Source of the DNA: Carposina sasakii
Lineage: Eukaryota; Arthropoda; Insecta; Lepidoptera; Carposinidae
Direction: 5' to 3'
Assembly (NCBI GenBank): GCA_014607495.2
Contig: CP053157.1
Coordinates: 1,054,001 to 1,118,000 of the forward strand
Length of the DNA stretch: 64,000 nt
Positions within the stretch are counted from its first letter, which is position 1; each line of letters begins with the position of its first letter. Position numbers and translations under genes: made by a program. Below the pieces are notes generated by a model. That model worked only from the letters and a program-made list of their open reading frames with translations. It had not been told where the DNA came from and ran no database searches. Positions 21,287 to 31,533 of this stretch are shown piece by piece.

Positions 21287-21610
21287 CTAGCTCAGTGGTT
21301 GTCGTCTGAATAAAGTCTTCTCGAAGCATGGTCTTCCTTGATTTGCGTTAAGTACTAATATTTTATTTTCAATTAGTACTGATCTTGTATTGTAATAAAA
21401 CGCGTCGGTATAAAGCGCTTTTAACATCTCTATCATATTGGGCTGTTTTTTTATTGTATTGTTAAGCTTGCTGTGCCACACTTCCAGTGCATTTGTCGTA
21501 CGGTGGCGTTGTCCGAAAACGCACCACACGTTTATAAACTCATCACGCAACCACTGCTTTAACATGTAATCACGAAATATCTTGCTGTTTTTATCATCGG
21601 GACATACCAC
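21287..21610 (-). pseudogene. MULE-type transposase, C-terminal fragment
   Basis: A 107-codon frame reads FINVWCVFGQRHRTTNALEV then WHSKLNNTIKKQPNM, the pattern (RTNN..E.WH..LN) that follows the catalytic domain of MULE-type transposases. The upstream catalytic part with its acidic residues is absent from this element, so it cannot move by itself. Strand is opposite to the window direction. Confidence 0.65.
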
Positions 21611-21810
21611 CAGCCATTAAACAAACATTAAACTAAATATATAACTAAACTATATCTCAAAAGCTTTAAAAACCTATGAGAAAGTTACAAAAAACATCAA
21701 AAATTTTCTTAAGGTGTCCATTATTGGGGTCTTTACGTTACCTACGAGTTACTTATAAATAACTTTGTTTAATTCATTTTATTTAATTGTATCAGGCGTT
21801 ACTATTTTAA

Positions 21811-22005
21811 AACCTGAAGATGCCACGGGTGTTGATGAAACATATGTCGATTAACATTATTAATTGATATTTTCGGAAAGTGTTTGCATACTAGGTGCCT
21901 GGATCTGGCTTCTCCTTGCGACTGCGTTGTTTCTGTTCGTGAACATGAGTCGGCAGATCCGAGGGAGGGTGTAGGGTGTAGTAGGTGGGTGAACCCTTGA
22001 TGGAA
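21811..22005 (+). repeat. Dispersed repeat R1, copy inside the MULE-like element
   Basis: CCTGAAGATGCCACGGGTG, CATATGTCGATTAA, CTGGATCTGGCTTCTC and GGCAGATCCGAGGGAGGGTG match the copies at 2596 and 8067. It stops at TTGATGGAAATAATTTATTTTAG. Confidence 0.75.
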
Positions 22006-22385
22006 ATAATTTATTTTAGTTCTATAATTATTATTATTATAAAAATATTTTTATGTTCAAATTCAAATACTTATATCTACTTTTAAGAACTGTATTTAAT
22101 TTTCAGGTTGAGTTTTATTGCTAAAGTTGATAACGCGTCACTCGCTATAAAAAATTATTACTGTATACTCAAGCAGTTTGATTTATTAGTTAAATTCCTT
22201 TCATAGATGCATGTAGATAGTATTTCACAAATTAGAAGGCGTATCTTCTTTTCTACCCTCACCGGGACGATGGCACTTGATTTGTGTCATTTGGCCCGGT
22301 AAGCATATCATCGGGCCAGATGAAACTTTTTTTTCCCATTTGGCCCGGCCAGGCACCGGGCCAGATGGGATACACCCAAATGAGA

Positions 22386-22775
22386 CTTCAATTTTCCTCC
22401 CATTCTCAAAGTATTGTTAAGTTGTGTGTCTAACAGTGTCATTGTTATAATTAACCTGTAACATTATAGTAATGTAAATGTAATGTAATATAAATTATTT
22501 GTTATTAATTTAGAATACTTTAAGCACACTCTCATACAATTCCTATCTTGTGCAGTCTGATGTTTGGTTTAAAAATGTATCATGAAAATTGACAACTTTT
22601 AAAAAAAATTAAGCAAGTCACTCTTATATCTCCAACACATCGTCAAGATATCTCAAATTACCCAGTTATACCTTTACGTTAGCTTGCACAATGTTTGTTG
22701 TTTACCCACACTCAGATCCTCAACTTGCAATGCCATCTAGACTAGTGTGGTGTACCTAACTTGATCCCTAGTGGT
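22386..22775. other. No recognisable gene
   Basis: AT-rich flank beyond the MULE-like element; nothing supported. Confidence 0.4.
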
Positions 22776-22962
22776 AGGGGACGGCCACACAGAACAGACG
22801 TAAGACACCCGTTTAATCTACTTTCATACAAAATAACGGGCGTCCCGTCTTTACTGTATGTTTTCGCGACGGATGTATACATTTTGTATGAAAGTAGATT
22901 AAACGGGCGTCGCGACTGCGACGGGTCAAGTCACGGACGTCTGTTCTGTGTGGACGTCCTCT
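22776..22962. mobile_element. Foldback MITE (187 bp)
   Basis: AGGGGACGGCCACACAGAACAGACGT pairs with the inverse ..ACGTCTGTTCTGTGTGGACG at the right. Inner arms CCCGTTTAATCTACTTTCATACAAAAT also pair (22810 and 22890). The centre contains GTCCCGTCTTTACTG. Confidence 0.8.
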
Positions 22963-23079
22963 AAGGAAACGACTCCGGAGATACCTTATACTTCCTCCTC
23001 TACCTACATAGGTTGCGTCTGCTATTTTCATAGGTAAGTTGTCTGTAAATCATAACATGGCATAAACAAAGTCGCTTAC

Positions 23080-23225
23080 CCTTGTCTGTCTGTCCTTATG
23101 TATGCTTAGATCTTTTAAACTACGAACGGTTTTTTAAATAGATAGAGTGATTCAAGACGAAGGTTTATACTATGTATCGTATCAGCATTGCACCCGCGCG
23201 AAGCCGGGCAGGTCGTTAGTGGATT
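23080..23225 (+). repeat. Dispersed repeat B (Helitron-like), copy
   Basis: GTCTGTCTGTCC, TTTAAACTACG.ACGG, ATAGATAGAGTGATTCAAGACGAAGG and CACCCGCGCGAAGCCGGGCAGG are shared with 63030-63175 and, inverted, with two tandem copies at 25235-25650. Confidence 0.65.
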
Positions 23226-23345
23226 AATAAACAAATTTCCGTCCACAGGTTTGCCTAGCAATATTTGTAAACGAAGCATCAAACGATAAGCTAGATCTGA
23301 GATCCCTCTCTCTGAGGCTCTGAGGCCCCTTATATTATGCTAAAG

Positions 23346-23591
23346 CATGAACGTATAAAGAATAACGGACAGAGTGTTGTGACTACACAGAGTGAAGCAT
23401 TCATAGTAAGCTCGGCAACGATATTCCATGGAGTAGGGATGTGTATTGATGCGTTATCCACCCACACATACAAACCACAGTAAGCTCGGCGCCTACTGGA
23501 AAATACGCACACATGCCCAACGCGCCGCCATTTCGGTGCTTCAATCTGTGCAGCGACAGCAATTACGTCCGTTGTTCTTTATACGTTAATG
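23346..23591. mobile_element. Small MITE with perfect 8-bp target duplication
   Basis: Ends CATGAACGTATAAAGAATAA and, inverted, CATTAACGTATAAAGAACAA pair over about 24 bases. TGCTAAAG is duplicated exactly at 23338-23345 and 23592-23599, as in hAT elements. AGTAAGCTCGGC occurs twice inside. Confidence 0.8.
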
Positions 23592-23869
23592 TGCTAAAGA
23601 TGTTGCCCAGCTCTCTTTCATGATCTTGCAGTTCTTATGCTTCCTCATAATTCTCGTATAATTAAGCTTATACAGCTCTATAGAGTTGTCAACTAGCTGT
23701 TGTCATCTTGCAAGTGGTCGTATTAGTCCTTCGATTTTTCATACTCCACTTCCTAGATCAATGTTGACGTTAGGCGTGACAGATACCTATCTCATCTCGT
23801 CCGAAAGTTTCCTTTTTATTTGTTTATTTATTTTAGCCCTTCCTCTGACATGAATTTACTTATATATTT

Positions 23870-25195
23870 TACAATTAATTATTTATTCTTCTGTCAGCTT
23901 GCCCCTTGGTAAAGGCCTCCCCCAGAATTCTCCACTCCTGTCCATGGCACATCTCCGCCAAGTACCTCCTGCTACCTTTCTCATTTCATCCTCCCATCTT
24001 GCTCTTTGTTTCCTTTTGTTCCGTTTTCCATCCCGGGGATACCACATTGTTATGCCCTTAGACCACTTGTCTTTCTGACCCCTTATCATGTGTCCAGTCC
24101 ATTTCCACTTTAGTTTGTTTACTGCCCAGGTCATATTTATTAATTTAGTTTTCTCTCTTATGTCTGTCAGTTTTATCTTGTCCTTAAATTTAATATTTAG
24201 CATACTTCTCGCCATATTGTTTTGGCATACTTGAAGTGTTTTCATTTGCTTGCTGGTAAGAGCCCATGTCTGGCAACCATATGTTAAACATGGCAAGATA
24301 CAGATATTAAATACTTTTTTTATCTCTTAATTACATGTGTGGGTTTTTCATGATTTCTTTTAACGACCAGTTCTTCACTTCTATGAGTTGCAAACTCGGG
24401 TTTGAACTTCTTTCTGCATTTGACTTACTGGAGCGATAATTTGGCCTAAATATGTATAATGTTCTACCTAATCTATTGGACTTCCATTTACTCTGATGGT
24501 CACATGATCGTTCTTTGTCATTATTTTTGTCTTCTCCGTATTCATTGTGAGGCCCACTGCAATGCTTTCTTCTGCCAATTGCTGGAACATCCTCTCGAGG
24601 TGTAATGGATTTTCGGTGAGTAAAATAAGGTCATCTGCGAATCTTAGGTGATTTAGTTTAACCGTTGATGTTTAGGCCATAATTCTCCCAGAGTAATTAT
24701 ATGCTCCAACACAGCTGAAAATAGCTTTGGAGATAATGGGTCACCCTGCCTTACGCCTTTCATAACATTAAACCTAAACTTTCAGTTTGTATCTTTGCAG
24801 TAGATTTTCTGTAAATTTCCTTAATAATGTTAATGTACTTTGGATGGAAACCCTGAGCCACAGGAGGGCTTCCCAAATTTTGTTGTGTTTCAGAGAATCA
24901 AAAGCTTTATTATAATCAACAAATGCTAAGTAATATTTTTTGTTGTATTCATTGCTCTTTTCTATTATTTGTTTTATAGTGTGAATGTGATCAATAGTAG
25001 AGAATTTACTTCGGAAATCGGCCTGCTCTTTTGGTTGGTTGTTATCAAGAATATTTTGTATAGATTAGACATTAGGCTTATAGGGTGGTAGTTGTTAATT
25101 TCATTTCTGTCGCCCTTTTTTGTGGAGTAGAATGATAGTAGACTTGGTCCATTGGATTGGAATTTCCTCCTTGTTATAGTTTCCTTAATCGTCAG
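23870..25195 (-). pseudogene. Degraded RTE-like LINE (reverse transcriptase to C-terminus)
   Basis: On the minus strand, broken by frameshifts and stops, the order is EINNYHPISLMSNLYKIF (about 25090), VRQGDPLSPKLFSAV (about 24750), HLRFADDLILLTENP (catalytic Asp pair at 24630-24638), NTEKTKIMT, then an intact 137-codon end (23883-24296) with YGCQTWALT, LKWKWTGHMIRG and RARWEDEMRKVAGGTWRRCA. This is the usual RTE reverse transcriptase layout. No endonuclease domain is visible upstream of 25195, so the copy is 5-prime truncated as well as decayed. Confidence 0.85.
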
Positions 25196-25234
25196 CAATC
25201 ATCCAGTCCAGTACTAATACCTAAAGACAGACAG

Positions 25235-25650
25235 ACTATGCTGTTTTATTTGAGACTAGCGGCCGCCCACGGTTTCGTCCGCGTCAGAGCATACACCCTT
25301 AGAAAACCAGGGCGGGTCCCTAGTTATAGACATAAACCTTCCTCTTGAATAACTCTATGACTATTAAAAAACCGCATCAAAATCTGTTGCGTAGTTCTAA
25401 AGACCTAAGCATACACATTATGGACAGATAGTGGGAAGCGACTTTGTTTCGGTTATAATAAACTAGCGACTCCCACGACTTCGTCCGCGTGAGAGAGTTT
25501 ACACCCGCGCGAAGCCGGGGCGGGTCCTTAGATATACACTAAACCTCCTCTTGCATCACAATCCGTTGCGTAGTTCTAAAGATCTAAGAAGCATACATAG
25601 GGCCAGATAGCGGGAAGCGACTTTGTATAAATGTAGTGATTTCAAGGATT
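25235..25650 (-). repeat. Dispersed repeat B, two tandem copies
   Basis: Two successive units (about 25250-25455 and 25463-25650) share GACTTCGTCCGCGT or GTTTCGTCCGCGTCAGAG, GGGGCGGGTCC, ATCCGTTGCGTAGTTCTAAAGA and GGGAAGCGACTTTGT. They are inverted relative to 23080-23225. The head-to-tail pairing suggests repeated insertion at one site or element tandemisation. Confidence 0.65.
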
Positions 25651-25979
25651 TCAAGAAATATTGTGTGTGTGTGTGTAAGATCGCACAGAGTGTCGTCAAT
25701 AACGAGTGAATCTTTAGAGTTCGGTCTAACCAAGTCGGCCCCTGCCTAGAGGTATTTGTTATATACGGAATTAGGATCGATCCAACAAATCAGGATGAGT
25801 TTTATCTCGTATGTGCATCCGATATTGCTGACATCCGATATAGGGACTAGTAACGGGAAATAGTAACTTACAATATAACCATCCATGGTGACGTGTTTTA
25901 TTTAGGTTAGGTTATCCTGTTCTGAGGCTTTTTTATGTTGGAGTGACCTCTCTGTAATTTATTTTCGAGTTTGTTAGGT

Positions 25980-26122
25980 TTGATGTGCTAGGATCTGTTG
26001 CTATGGATGCGTATTGCGTTAGATATCCACGAATAAACTTCATTGACATCAAGGACCAATGGATTTGATTGGTAGATATCATACGTACCTGTCTGTATCA
26101 CCAATGCAGCATAGCACATCTC
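25980..26122. mobile_element. Foldback MITE family C, copy 1
   Basis: GATGTGCTAGGATCTGTTGCTATG and the inverse GCAGCATAGCACATCTCT bracket ACCAATGGATTTGATTGGT. A second copy with the same layout is at 59821-59952. Confidence 0.55.
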
Positions 26123-26150
26123 TGGTGGATAGGCAGCCTGAGGCTTCAAC

Positions 26151-26280
26151 ATCATCATCATCATAAGCCTATTGCAGTCCACTGCTGGACGTAGGCCTCC
26201 CCCAGGGCACGCCACAAGACTGCTATGGAGGGTATTTGCCCATAGTCACCACGCTGGGCAGGCGGGTGGTGACCGGCCTG
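26151..26280 (-). mobile_element. RTE-LINE 3-prime-tail repeat
   Basis: (CAT)n, then the inverted RTE tail GCAGTCCACTGCTGGACGTAGGCC and the block GTCACCACGCTGGGCAGGCGGG. On the minus strand the last codons read VLWRALGEAYVQQWTAIG. Copy lacks the distal portion found at 58411. Confidence 0.75.
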
Positions 26281-26690
26281 AGGCTTATAAATAACTAATT
26301 GACTATCACGCCAGGCCCGATGGGTTGATTCCCAGGTACACAGCCTAAGAATTGGAATATGAATTTCATTGGAAAACGCCTGAGACCGTAAGCGAAGGAA
26401 GTTCATTTTATACCTTACTATGTAAGTTATCCTTCAATAGGAAGGAAGGCTTCATTTTGCGCGTTTGTTATAAGAGTTGATAAAGGACTTGGCAAAATGA
26501 TAAACGATTTAGATTTAATATTGTAGTCTCTCATTTATCTCAGATTTAAAAGCACAGACAGGTACACTCGTATGGTAAAACATTTTCTTTGAGGGTACCT
26601 ACCTGGATGAAAGATATAGCACGTAGCACTTAGCTTTCTTCGTTGTTACAGCTGTTTTCCAATGATTGAGTGTGATTGAAGCCTAAACCT
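26281..26690. other. No recognisable gene
   Basis: AT-rich; nothing supported. Confidence 0.35.
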
Positions 26691-26805
26691 GCACCGGTAT
26701 GATGAATTGGATGAGAGCGAGAGGTCTCAATTTTATGTTTCTCACTGTGGATTTGACGTTTAAAAGTGAGATATCTCGCTCTCACCAAATTCATCATACC
26801 GGTGC
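26691..26805. mobile_element. MITE family A, minimal copy
   Basis: GCACCGGTATGATGAATTGG and its inverse AATTCATCATACCGGTGC are almost directly joined, with GAGAGCGAGAGGTCTCA and TGAGATATCTCGCTCTC forming the stem. At 115 bp it is nearly pure hairpin. Confidence 0.8.
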
Positions 26806-27048
26806 TGGCCTGTCTTGAGACACTTTGCTTATATCAAATTATGACAATAGACGACCAGCCATACATTTGAGCTTACATTTGTTGTTCCATATTTTGAGCG
26901 TTGAATTTAGTAAAAACTAATCTCATAATTTGCAGACAATCCAAAATGACTTAACTGTACGAAATCTACAAATACATCCCCACTTTCGCTGATATGTACT
27001 CTATTGTCTCTGAAGATGAATGATTGGATGTATGGCAGACGAAGTGCA

Positions 27049-27305
27049 CATCATCGTCAGCCTATTGCAGTCCACTGCTGGACGTAGGCCTCCCCCAGAG
27101 CACGCCACACGGCTCGAGCTCTCATTTTCTCCATCCAGTCCCTACCTGCCGCCCTCTGAAGTCATCGGTCCATCTGGCCGGAGGGCGTCCAATGCTACGC
27201 TTACCAAAGGCACGGTCTCCTTTCGAGAACCCGCTTACTCCGCCGTCCATCGGATTCTACGACAGATGTAACCAGCCCACTGCCACTTCAGTCTACATTC
27301 ATATG
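27049..27305 (-). pseudogene. RTE-LINE C-terminal fragment
   Basis: Minus-strand remnants read VWRALGEAYVQQWTAIG at the end (27055-27110) and, broken by stops, RAAGRDWMEKMRAR and a GRR-rich upstream part. Unlike 26151 this copy retains LINE coding sequence, so it is a true LINE fragment from a different subfamily than the one at 1383. Confidence 0.65.
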
Positions 27306-28130
27306 CACTAGTCCAATACGTAGTGTTATCAGAACTGGCTCCTGTCGAAGGTCGTCCGGTAATTACCTCTTCCATTAACAATTTCATTATGTAGAAGGCC
27401 TTTAGAATAAGATATACTTAGTTAGATGTCTCAGTGGTAGTGTAACTATGCTGTTCGATATCCGTGGCAAAGACAAATTAAAATCTACTAAGTTTGACGA
27501 CCGAATGAAAGTAGTTAAGAGTGAACCTACATGCCACGCCATAGGTCCCGTCTATCTGCCTAGCAGTTGACCATTAAATTAAGGGCTTCGAACAATAAAT
27601 GTTGCATAGTTAGGTAGTTTAGTTACCATGTTCTTTTTATGACCTAACAGAATGGGGCTTGCTTTCGTACATGAGCTGCATCTCCTTCTGTGCATGTCGT
27701 CTAAGGAACTCTTGGGCGTTCTCTCATGCGATGAGCTAGTAACTTGTAAACTAAGCCTTTACTAGCTCTGCTGTGCTAAGCGTTGGTGTAGTAGATATGT
27801 GCTTCGTATTACTGCAGTTCTGGTAGTTTAGGAACATAGCCGTATATAATTAAGAGCCCATTTTCTAATAGCATATTTCTTAGAGTTTAAGAGGAAGACA
27901 GCAATAACTATATCCTTCAGATAGATGAACTGGTTGTCTGACTGTTGGTAACTAAGATAGGTTTTTTTTTATGGATTTAAAGGCTTGCCAAATTAAAATA
28001 CAACTTGATATACCTAGGTACTTGTTGTTATATTTATCAGTACAACTCGCTCGAGGCACGGTCACATCCCGAGTGAAATGCACAAACTCAATGGGTTCAC
28101 TTCATCACGTTAAACTCTACCTTACCGCCC
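27306..28130. other. No gene; dispersed repeat D copy at about 27700-27850
   Basis: CTTGGGCGTTCTCTCATGCGATGAGCTAG, AACTTGTAAAC and TACTGCAGTTCTGGTAG match repeat D phrases. The remainder is AT-rich. Confidence 0.45.
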
Positions 28131-28340
28131 ATTTATAAAGCTCAACTTTAATCGTCCAGATTCGCATTAGTGCTTTGAAAAAGTGCTCCAGTGATTTTAT
28201 GTCTAGACTCTTGTTGTTAGAGTTAAGAATCGTTTGGAGTAGTCGTTGAAAAGGGTCGTTTCGGCGATGTAGAGGATTTTGAGGCGTACGTCGTTGCAGT
28301 GCAGTTTATGTTGGCTTGTGTGTGGGTTTTTATGATTTTA
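28131..28340 (+). promoter_or_regulatory. Candidate TATA/initiator core promoter
   Basis: TTTATAAA at 28131-28138 is followed about 30 bases later by CGCATTAGTGC, and then leader-like GTGCTTTGAAAAAGTGCTCC and a GT-rich stretch (GGTCGTTTCGGCG). Spacing fits an insect core promoter, but no coding exon follows within sight. Confidence 0.2.
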
Positions 28341-29400
28341 ACTTTTGAAGTGTTAGGTTTCAAGAAAGTATTGTACATAAATAATTTGTTAGGAATTTAG
28401 AAATACGTAATTTTTGCAGTTTAATACGTAATGTTTTAATACAGTTGGTGCTGCGGGCTATTGGTTGTAAAATTGCCACCGATTACTTAATAAAAAATAT
28501 AATACAATACCAACTTCTCTAGACACTTATTACTTATTTTGTATGTATTATTTAAGGCGAACATTAAAGAAATAACAAAGAAAACCAGTGCAGACACATT
28601 TTTCATATATCTCTTATGTGTTACCAAAAAAATGTTTTACTTATAGATTAACGTCGATTCCGGCAGTCACAACTGATTCTTAAACGGAATTGACTAAGTT
28701 TAGGATTGCAGACCACACATTTGGAGGAGATAGGGATTTTGCTGCGCGACCGAACTGAAAAAAAATGTGATAGTAAAACCGTAAGAAAAAGTGCGTGGAA
28801 TAAAACCGTTAAATGAGACGTGCGCAGGCGCGACAGTCGTATACACAAGCGAGTAGTGTATAATACCTTTCTCTTTCTCCCTCTTTCTTTTCGTTCTCTC
28901 ATCCCTTCTCTCTCTATTACTACTCCACCCCGCCAATGCATAGTATATACTCATGAATTCATGGACAAGCACGTGGCGAATACTCACATTATAGATACAT
29001 TTTATACCTAAATAAAATTGAGCACGATTTTTCTTTTGCAAATTGTGTCGATTCTACATTATCCGAAGGAACTTCGTTCCTACCTGGTGTCCCACGATAC
29101 CACATTTAACATTTGTGTTACCGAAACAATAAGATCGACCAAATTTAGGCTTTTCTGTCTACTTAAATAGCTTCTCTGCCTCTCTTATCATTATCTTTTT
29201 GACTAACTACAGCACGGCTGTGATCTACTACATAGTTAAGTAGTTATTTTTTCTCTCTTATAACTTCTCGAGTAACAACAGCACGGCCGTGCAGTAAACT
29301 CGTCGCCGGCCGGCAATCAGCTGTTTCGGCACGCGCAGGCCCCCAGAGAAGGATGATGTCATCCCTGTCACCCTGCATACAGCCCTGTACAGAGCTTACT
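28341..29400. other. No recognisable gene
   Basis: Contains overlapping open frames of low complexity on both strands (28650-29040, pyrimidine-rich TCTCTTTCTCCC) without domain signal. GGAACTTCGTTCC with CCTGGTGTCCCACGATACC at about 29069 is a phrase found in dispersed lepidopteran repeats. CAACAGCACGGCCGTG and ACTACAGCACGGCTGTG (29210, 29277) form a short direct duplication. Confidence 0.4.
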
Positions 29401-29662
29401 GGGGGCAATTCTCGAAAAGTCTGGAGTTGGAACGAAGCCGAAACGGAACCGTTGAAGACGCTCAGAACAAAGCAATAATAACGTAATTAGAGAATTTCAG
29501 CACGAGACAGATATTTCTTTTTATTCTGTTATACTCGCGACTGATGCGTGCTAAAATATGCCTTATTACTCAAGCGGTACGTATATATTGCTTCGCAATG
29601 CGTTTCATTAACGGTTCGTTAGTGGTTGCGTTACGGCTCAAACATTTTCAAGAATTGCCCCC
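29401..29662. mobile_element. MITE with GGGGGCAATTCT ends
   Basis: GGGGGCAATTCTCGAAAA at the left and TTTTCAAGAATTGCCCCC at the right are inverted repeats. The interior has GCCGAAACGGAACCG and ACGGTTCGTTAGTGG. No target duplication is resolved. Confidence 0.65.
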
Positions 29663-30462
29663 TGTTCTTTTTTAAAAATGGTTATAGCCAAATTATATTT
29701 TGGACAGTCAAATTATAAAAAAGAGACATTGAGAATGGCCATTTTTCCACTACTCTAGTACGAGTATGGGGGGCCCCGTGTCGTGGTTTATCGTCTAGGA
29801 AAAACGAGCCATACTATTTTTGTTTCCAAAAAAGCCGTGTCGATTTCGTGGTCATGTCGTGGCTGCGTCGTCTAGTGGAAATCGCTCATAGTCTGAAACG
29901 CTGTCAAATGAACAGCCTAACTAAATCTAAACCAAAACTGTACCCAAAAACGTTCTGTTGAAATGTATTTAAACGTTGTCCATTGTCTAGCGCGATTGGC
30001 CACCTTTCCTGGTATGCGGGGTTAACAATTTTTCCGTACATCTTAAGGCGACCATCTTAAATACAAAAAAGTAAGTTATTCCACAAAAATGACTAAATAT
30101 AGCAGTTTCGAAAACTCATGCGCAGTGTCTGATCTGATTTATTATAGTAATGGTCAAAAGCAGTACAGGCGTGCCTAATCCCTAGGAAGTGATCCATCAG
30201 CCCCTTATCGCAGGAAACGTACGTACTGAGGTAGGTATAAAAAACATTTAAAAAAACCTTTTTTGTTGATCTGCGTATAGTATGGTCAGAAAATAAACAT
30301 GATTTTAGTTGGCGCTTCCGGTGGTTTGCGTTGGATAGTTTTGCTGTGTGATGTTTTATATCTAGCCTCTTTTGTTTTATAGTGTCCTGGTCCTTTTGGT
30401 TTGTTGGCGTTTTTTTATTTTGTTACGAGTATTTTTAACCTGAAGTTAATTTTTTTATATGA
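29663..30462. other. No recognisable gene
   Basis: Contains repeated GTGTCGTGG words near 29780-29870. A 27-codon frame from 30299 looks signal-peptide-like by chance; nothing supports a gene. Confidence 0.35.
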
Positions 30463-30785
30463 TAAAGAAGACGGAGAAGGGTATGAGATGGCTTGGGTAT
30501 GTAGACGGGATAAATTAAAGTAGACTGACAAATAAAGCAACGGAAGAGTGGATGGAAGGGTTGGAAGAGGAAGACCTTGCGGGGCTTTCACGACTAAATT
30601 AGAGATATTGTAGAGAAATGTCAGGTCAAGAGTAACCTAAACCGACGAACGTGCATGAAGAATATCATGAAAGGAAGCGAAAGTTGTGTATCAGGACCGT
30701 AGCAAATGGAGATCCGTGATCTCAGCCTACGCGCCTCCGGGAAAGAAGTGTGATTTATTGTATGTGGATGTATGTAAGAGATCTT
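30463..30785 (+). pseudogene. LINE 3-prime end with (TATG)n tail, decayed
   Basis: Follows the same order as 55292-55690 on the opposite strand: GAGAAGGGTATGAGATGGCTTGG (EKGMLRWFG), GGAAGAGGAAGACC (GRGRPR), AATGTCAGGTCAAGAGTAACC, ACGTGCATGAAGAATATCATG (RACMKNIM), GATCCGTGATCTCAGCCTACG, then a TATGTATG-like tail. Frameshifts and a stop break it. Confidence 0.75.
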
Positions 30786-31144
30786 CAGATTATGTATTAG
30801 ATTCCACATTCTGGCATTCTACGATAATTACGTTAATTTTATCTTGATTTAGCTGAACTGTTTCCATAGTAGTCGTACGTAGGGCTTCTTCCCGCAATAA
30901 AGTGCAATACCGATATCCCGTGTCATTTTGAAGTCCCGCTTAAATCTTTCATCATTGATTTGGTACCTTGGTTCCATATCATTACGGGTATTTCTTAATT
31001 TTGAACGAAAATGAAATAAATAATTTAAAAATGATATTCTAATAAAATTAATGTTACGATTGGATAAAATTGATCTTGGTTATCATGGTAAAAATAGTCG
31101 CTGAGCTCGCAGTCTTTTAGGGGCTAAAATATAAGGGTTGAAAA
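30786..31144. other. No recognisable gene
   Basis: AT-rich flank to the left of the transposase-like element. Confidence 0.4.
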
Positions 31145-31155
31145 AAAATTGCCCT

Positions 31156-31260
31156 CCATGGAAGTGACTACAGGTCCAAGGAAGTGACATTTCAAACAAA
31201 AGAAGAGAATGTCACTTCCTTGGATCTTCGAATGTTGCACCAAAATCGTCCATGGAAAAC
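31156..31260. promoter_or_regulatory. Left cluster of CCATGGAAGTGAC motifs
   Basis: CCATGGAAGTGAC (31156-31168), CCAAGGAAGTGAC (31176-31188), inverse GTCACTTCCTTGG (31211-31223) and a partial TCCATGGAAAAC at 31249. The second and third form a hairpin. Likely subterminal binding sites for the transposase encoded next to it (inference). Confidence 0.65.
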
Positions 31261-31533
31261 CAAACATATATGTTTTTAAAATGAAATATCAGGGTTTTCA
31301 TTCAAAATCTTTATTAATCTTAAAGAATACGTAACAAGGCAACAAAAATGTTGTTTTAAATTTTCAAACAAAAATAATCAACTAATTTTGGGCTTTCCCT
31401 TTTAAATCAGTAATATGCTTAGTCTTAGTAATCAGTCTCAAAATTTATATCAACTCTTAGACAATTAGGAACAAAATAATGTTAAGAATAATCATATGAA
31501 TAAATGTCCATTAATTTACTTGAACAATGGTAT

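Larger units (their letters stand above)
20576..22377. mobile_element. MULE-like DNA transposon with ~325-bp TIRs
   Basis: The left end GGGTGTATCCCATCTGGCC (20576) is the inverse of GGCCAGATGGGATACACCC ending at 22377. Similarity continues inwards through CACATCAAGTGCCATCG-type blocks and TCAAACTGCTT to GAATTTGAACATAA (about 20902 and 22051). AAATGAGA is duplicated at 20568-20575 and 22378-22385. Long TIRs and an 8-9-bp duplication fit Mutator-like elements, and a MULE-type transposase remnant lies inside. Repeat R1 is inserted at 21811-22005, and a short internal duplication (AATCAACGAAGCCAAA) is at 20900 and 21052. Confidence 0.85.

Noticed and set aside
28648..29041. Overlapping frames of 97 and 113 codons
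   Set aside because: Simple pyrimidine-rich sequence, open on both strands in several frames, no domain, start or splice signals.
30299..30382. 27-codon signal-peptide-like frame
   Set aside because: Too short, isolated, with no exon or leader context; T-rich DNA often encodes hydrophobic stretches.
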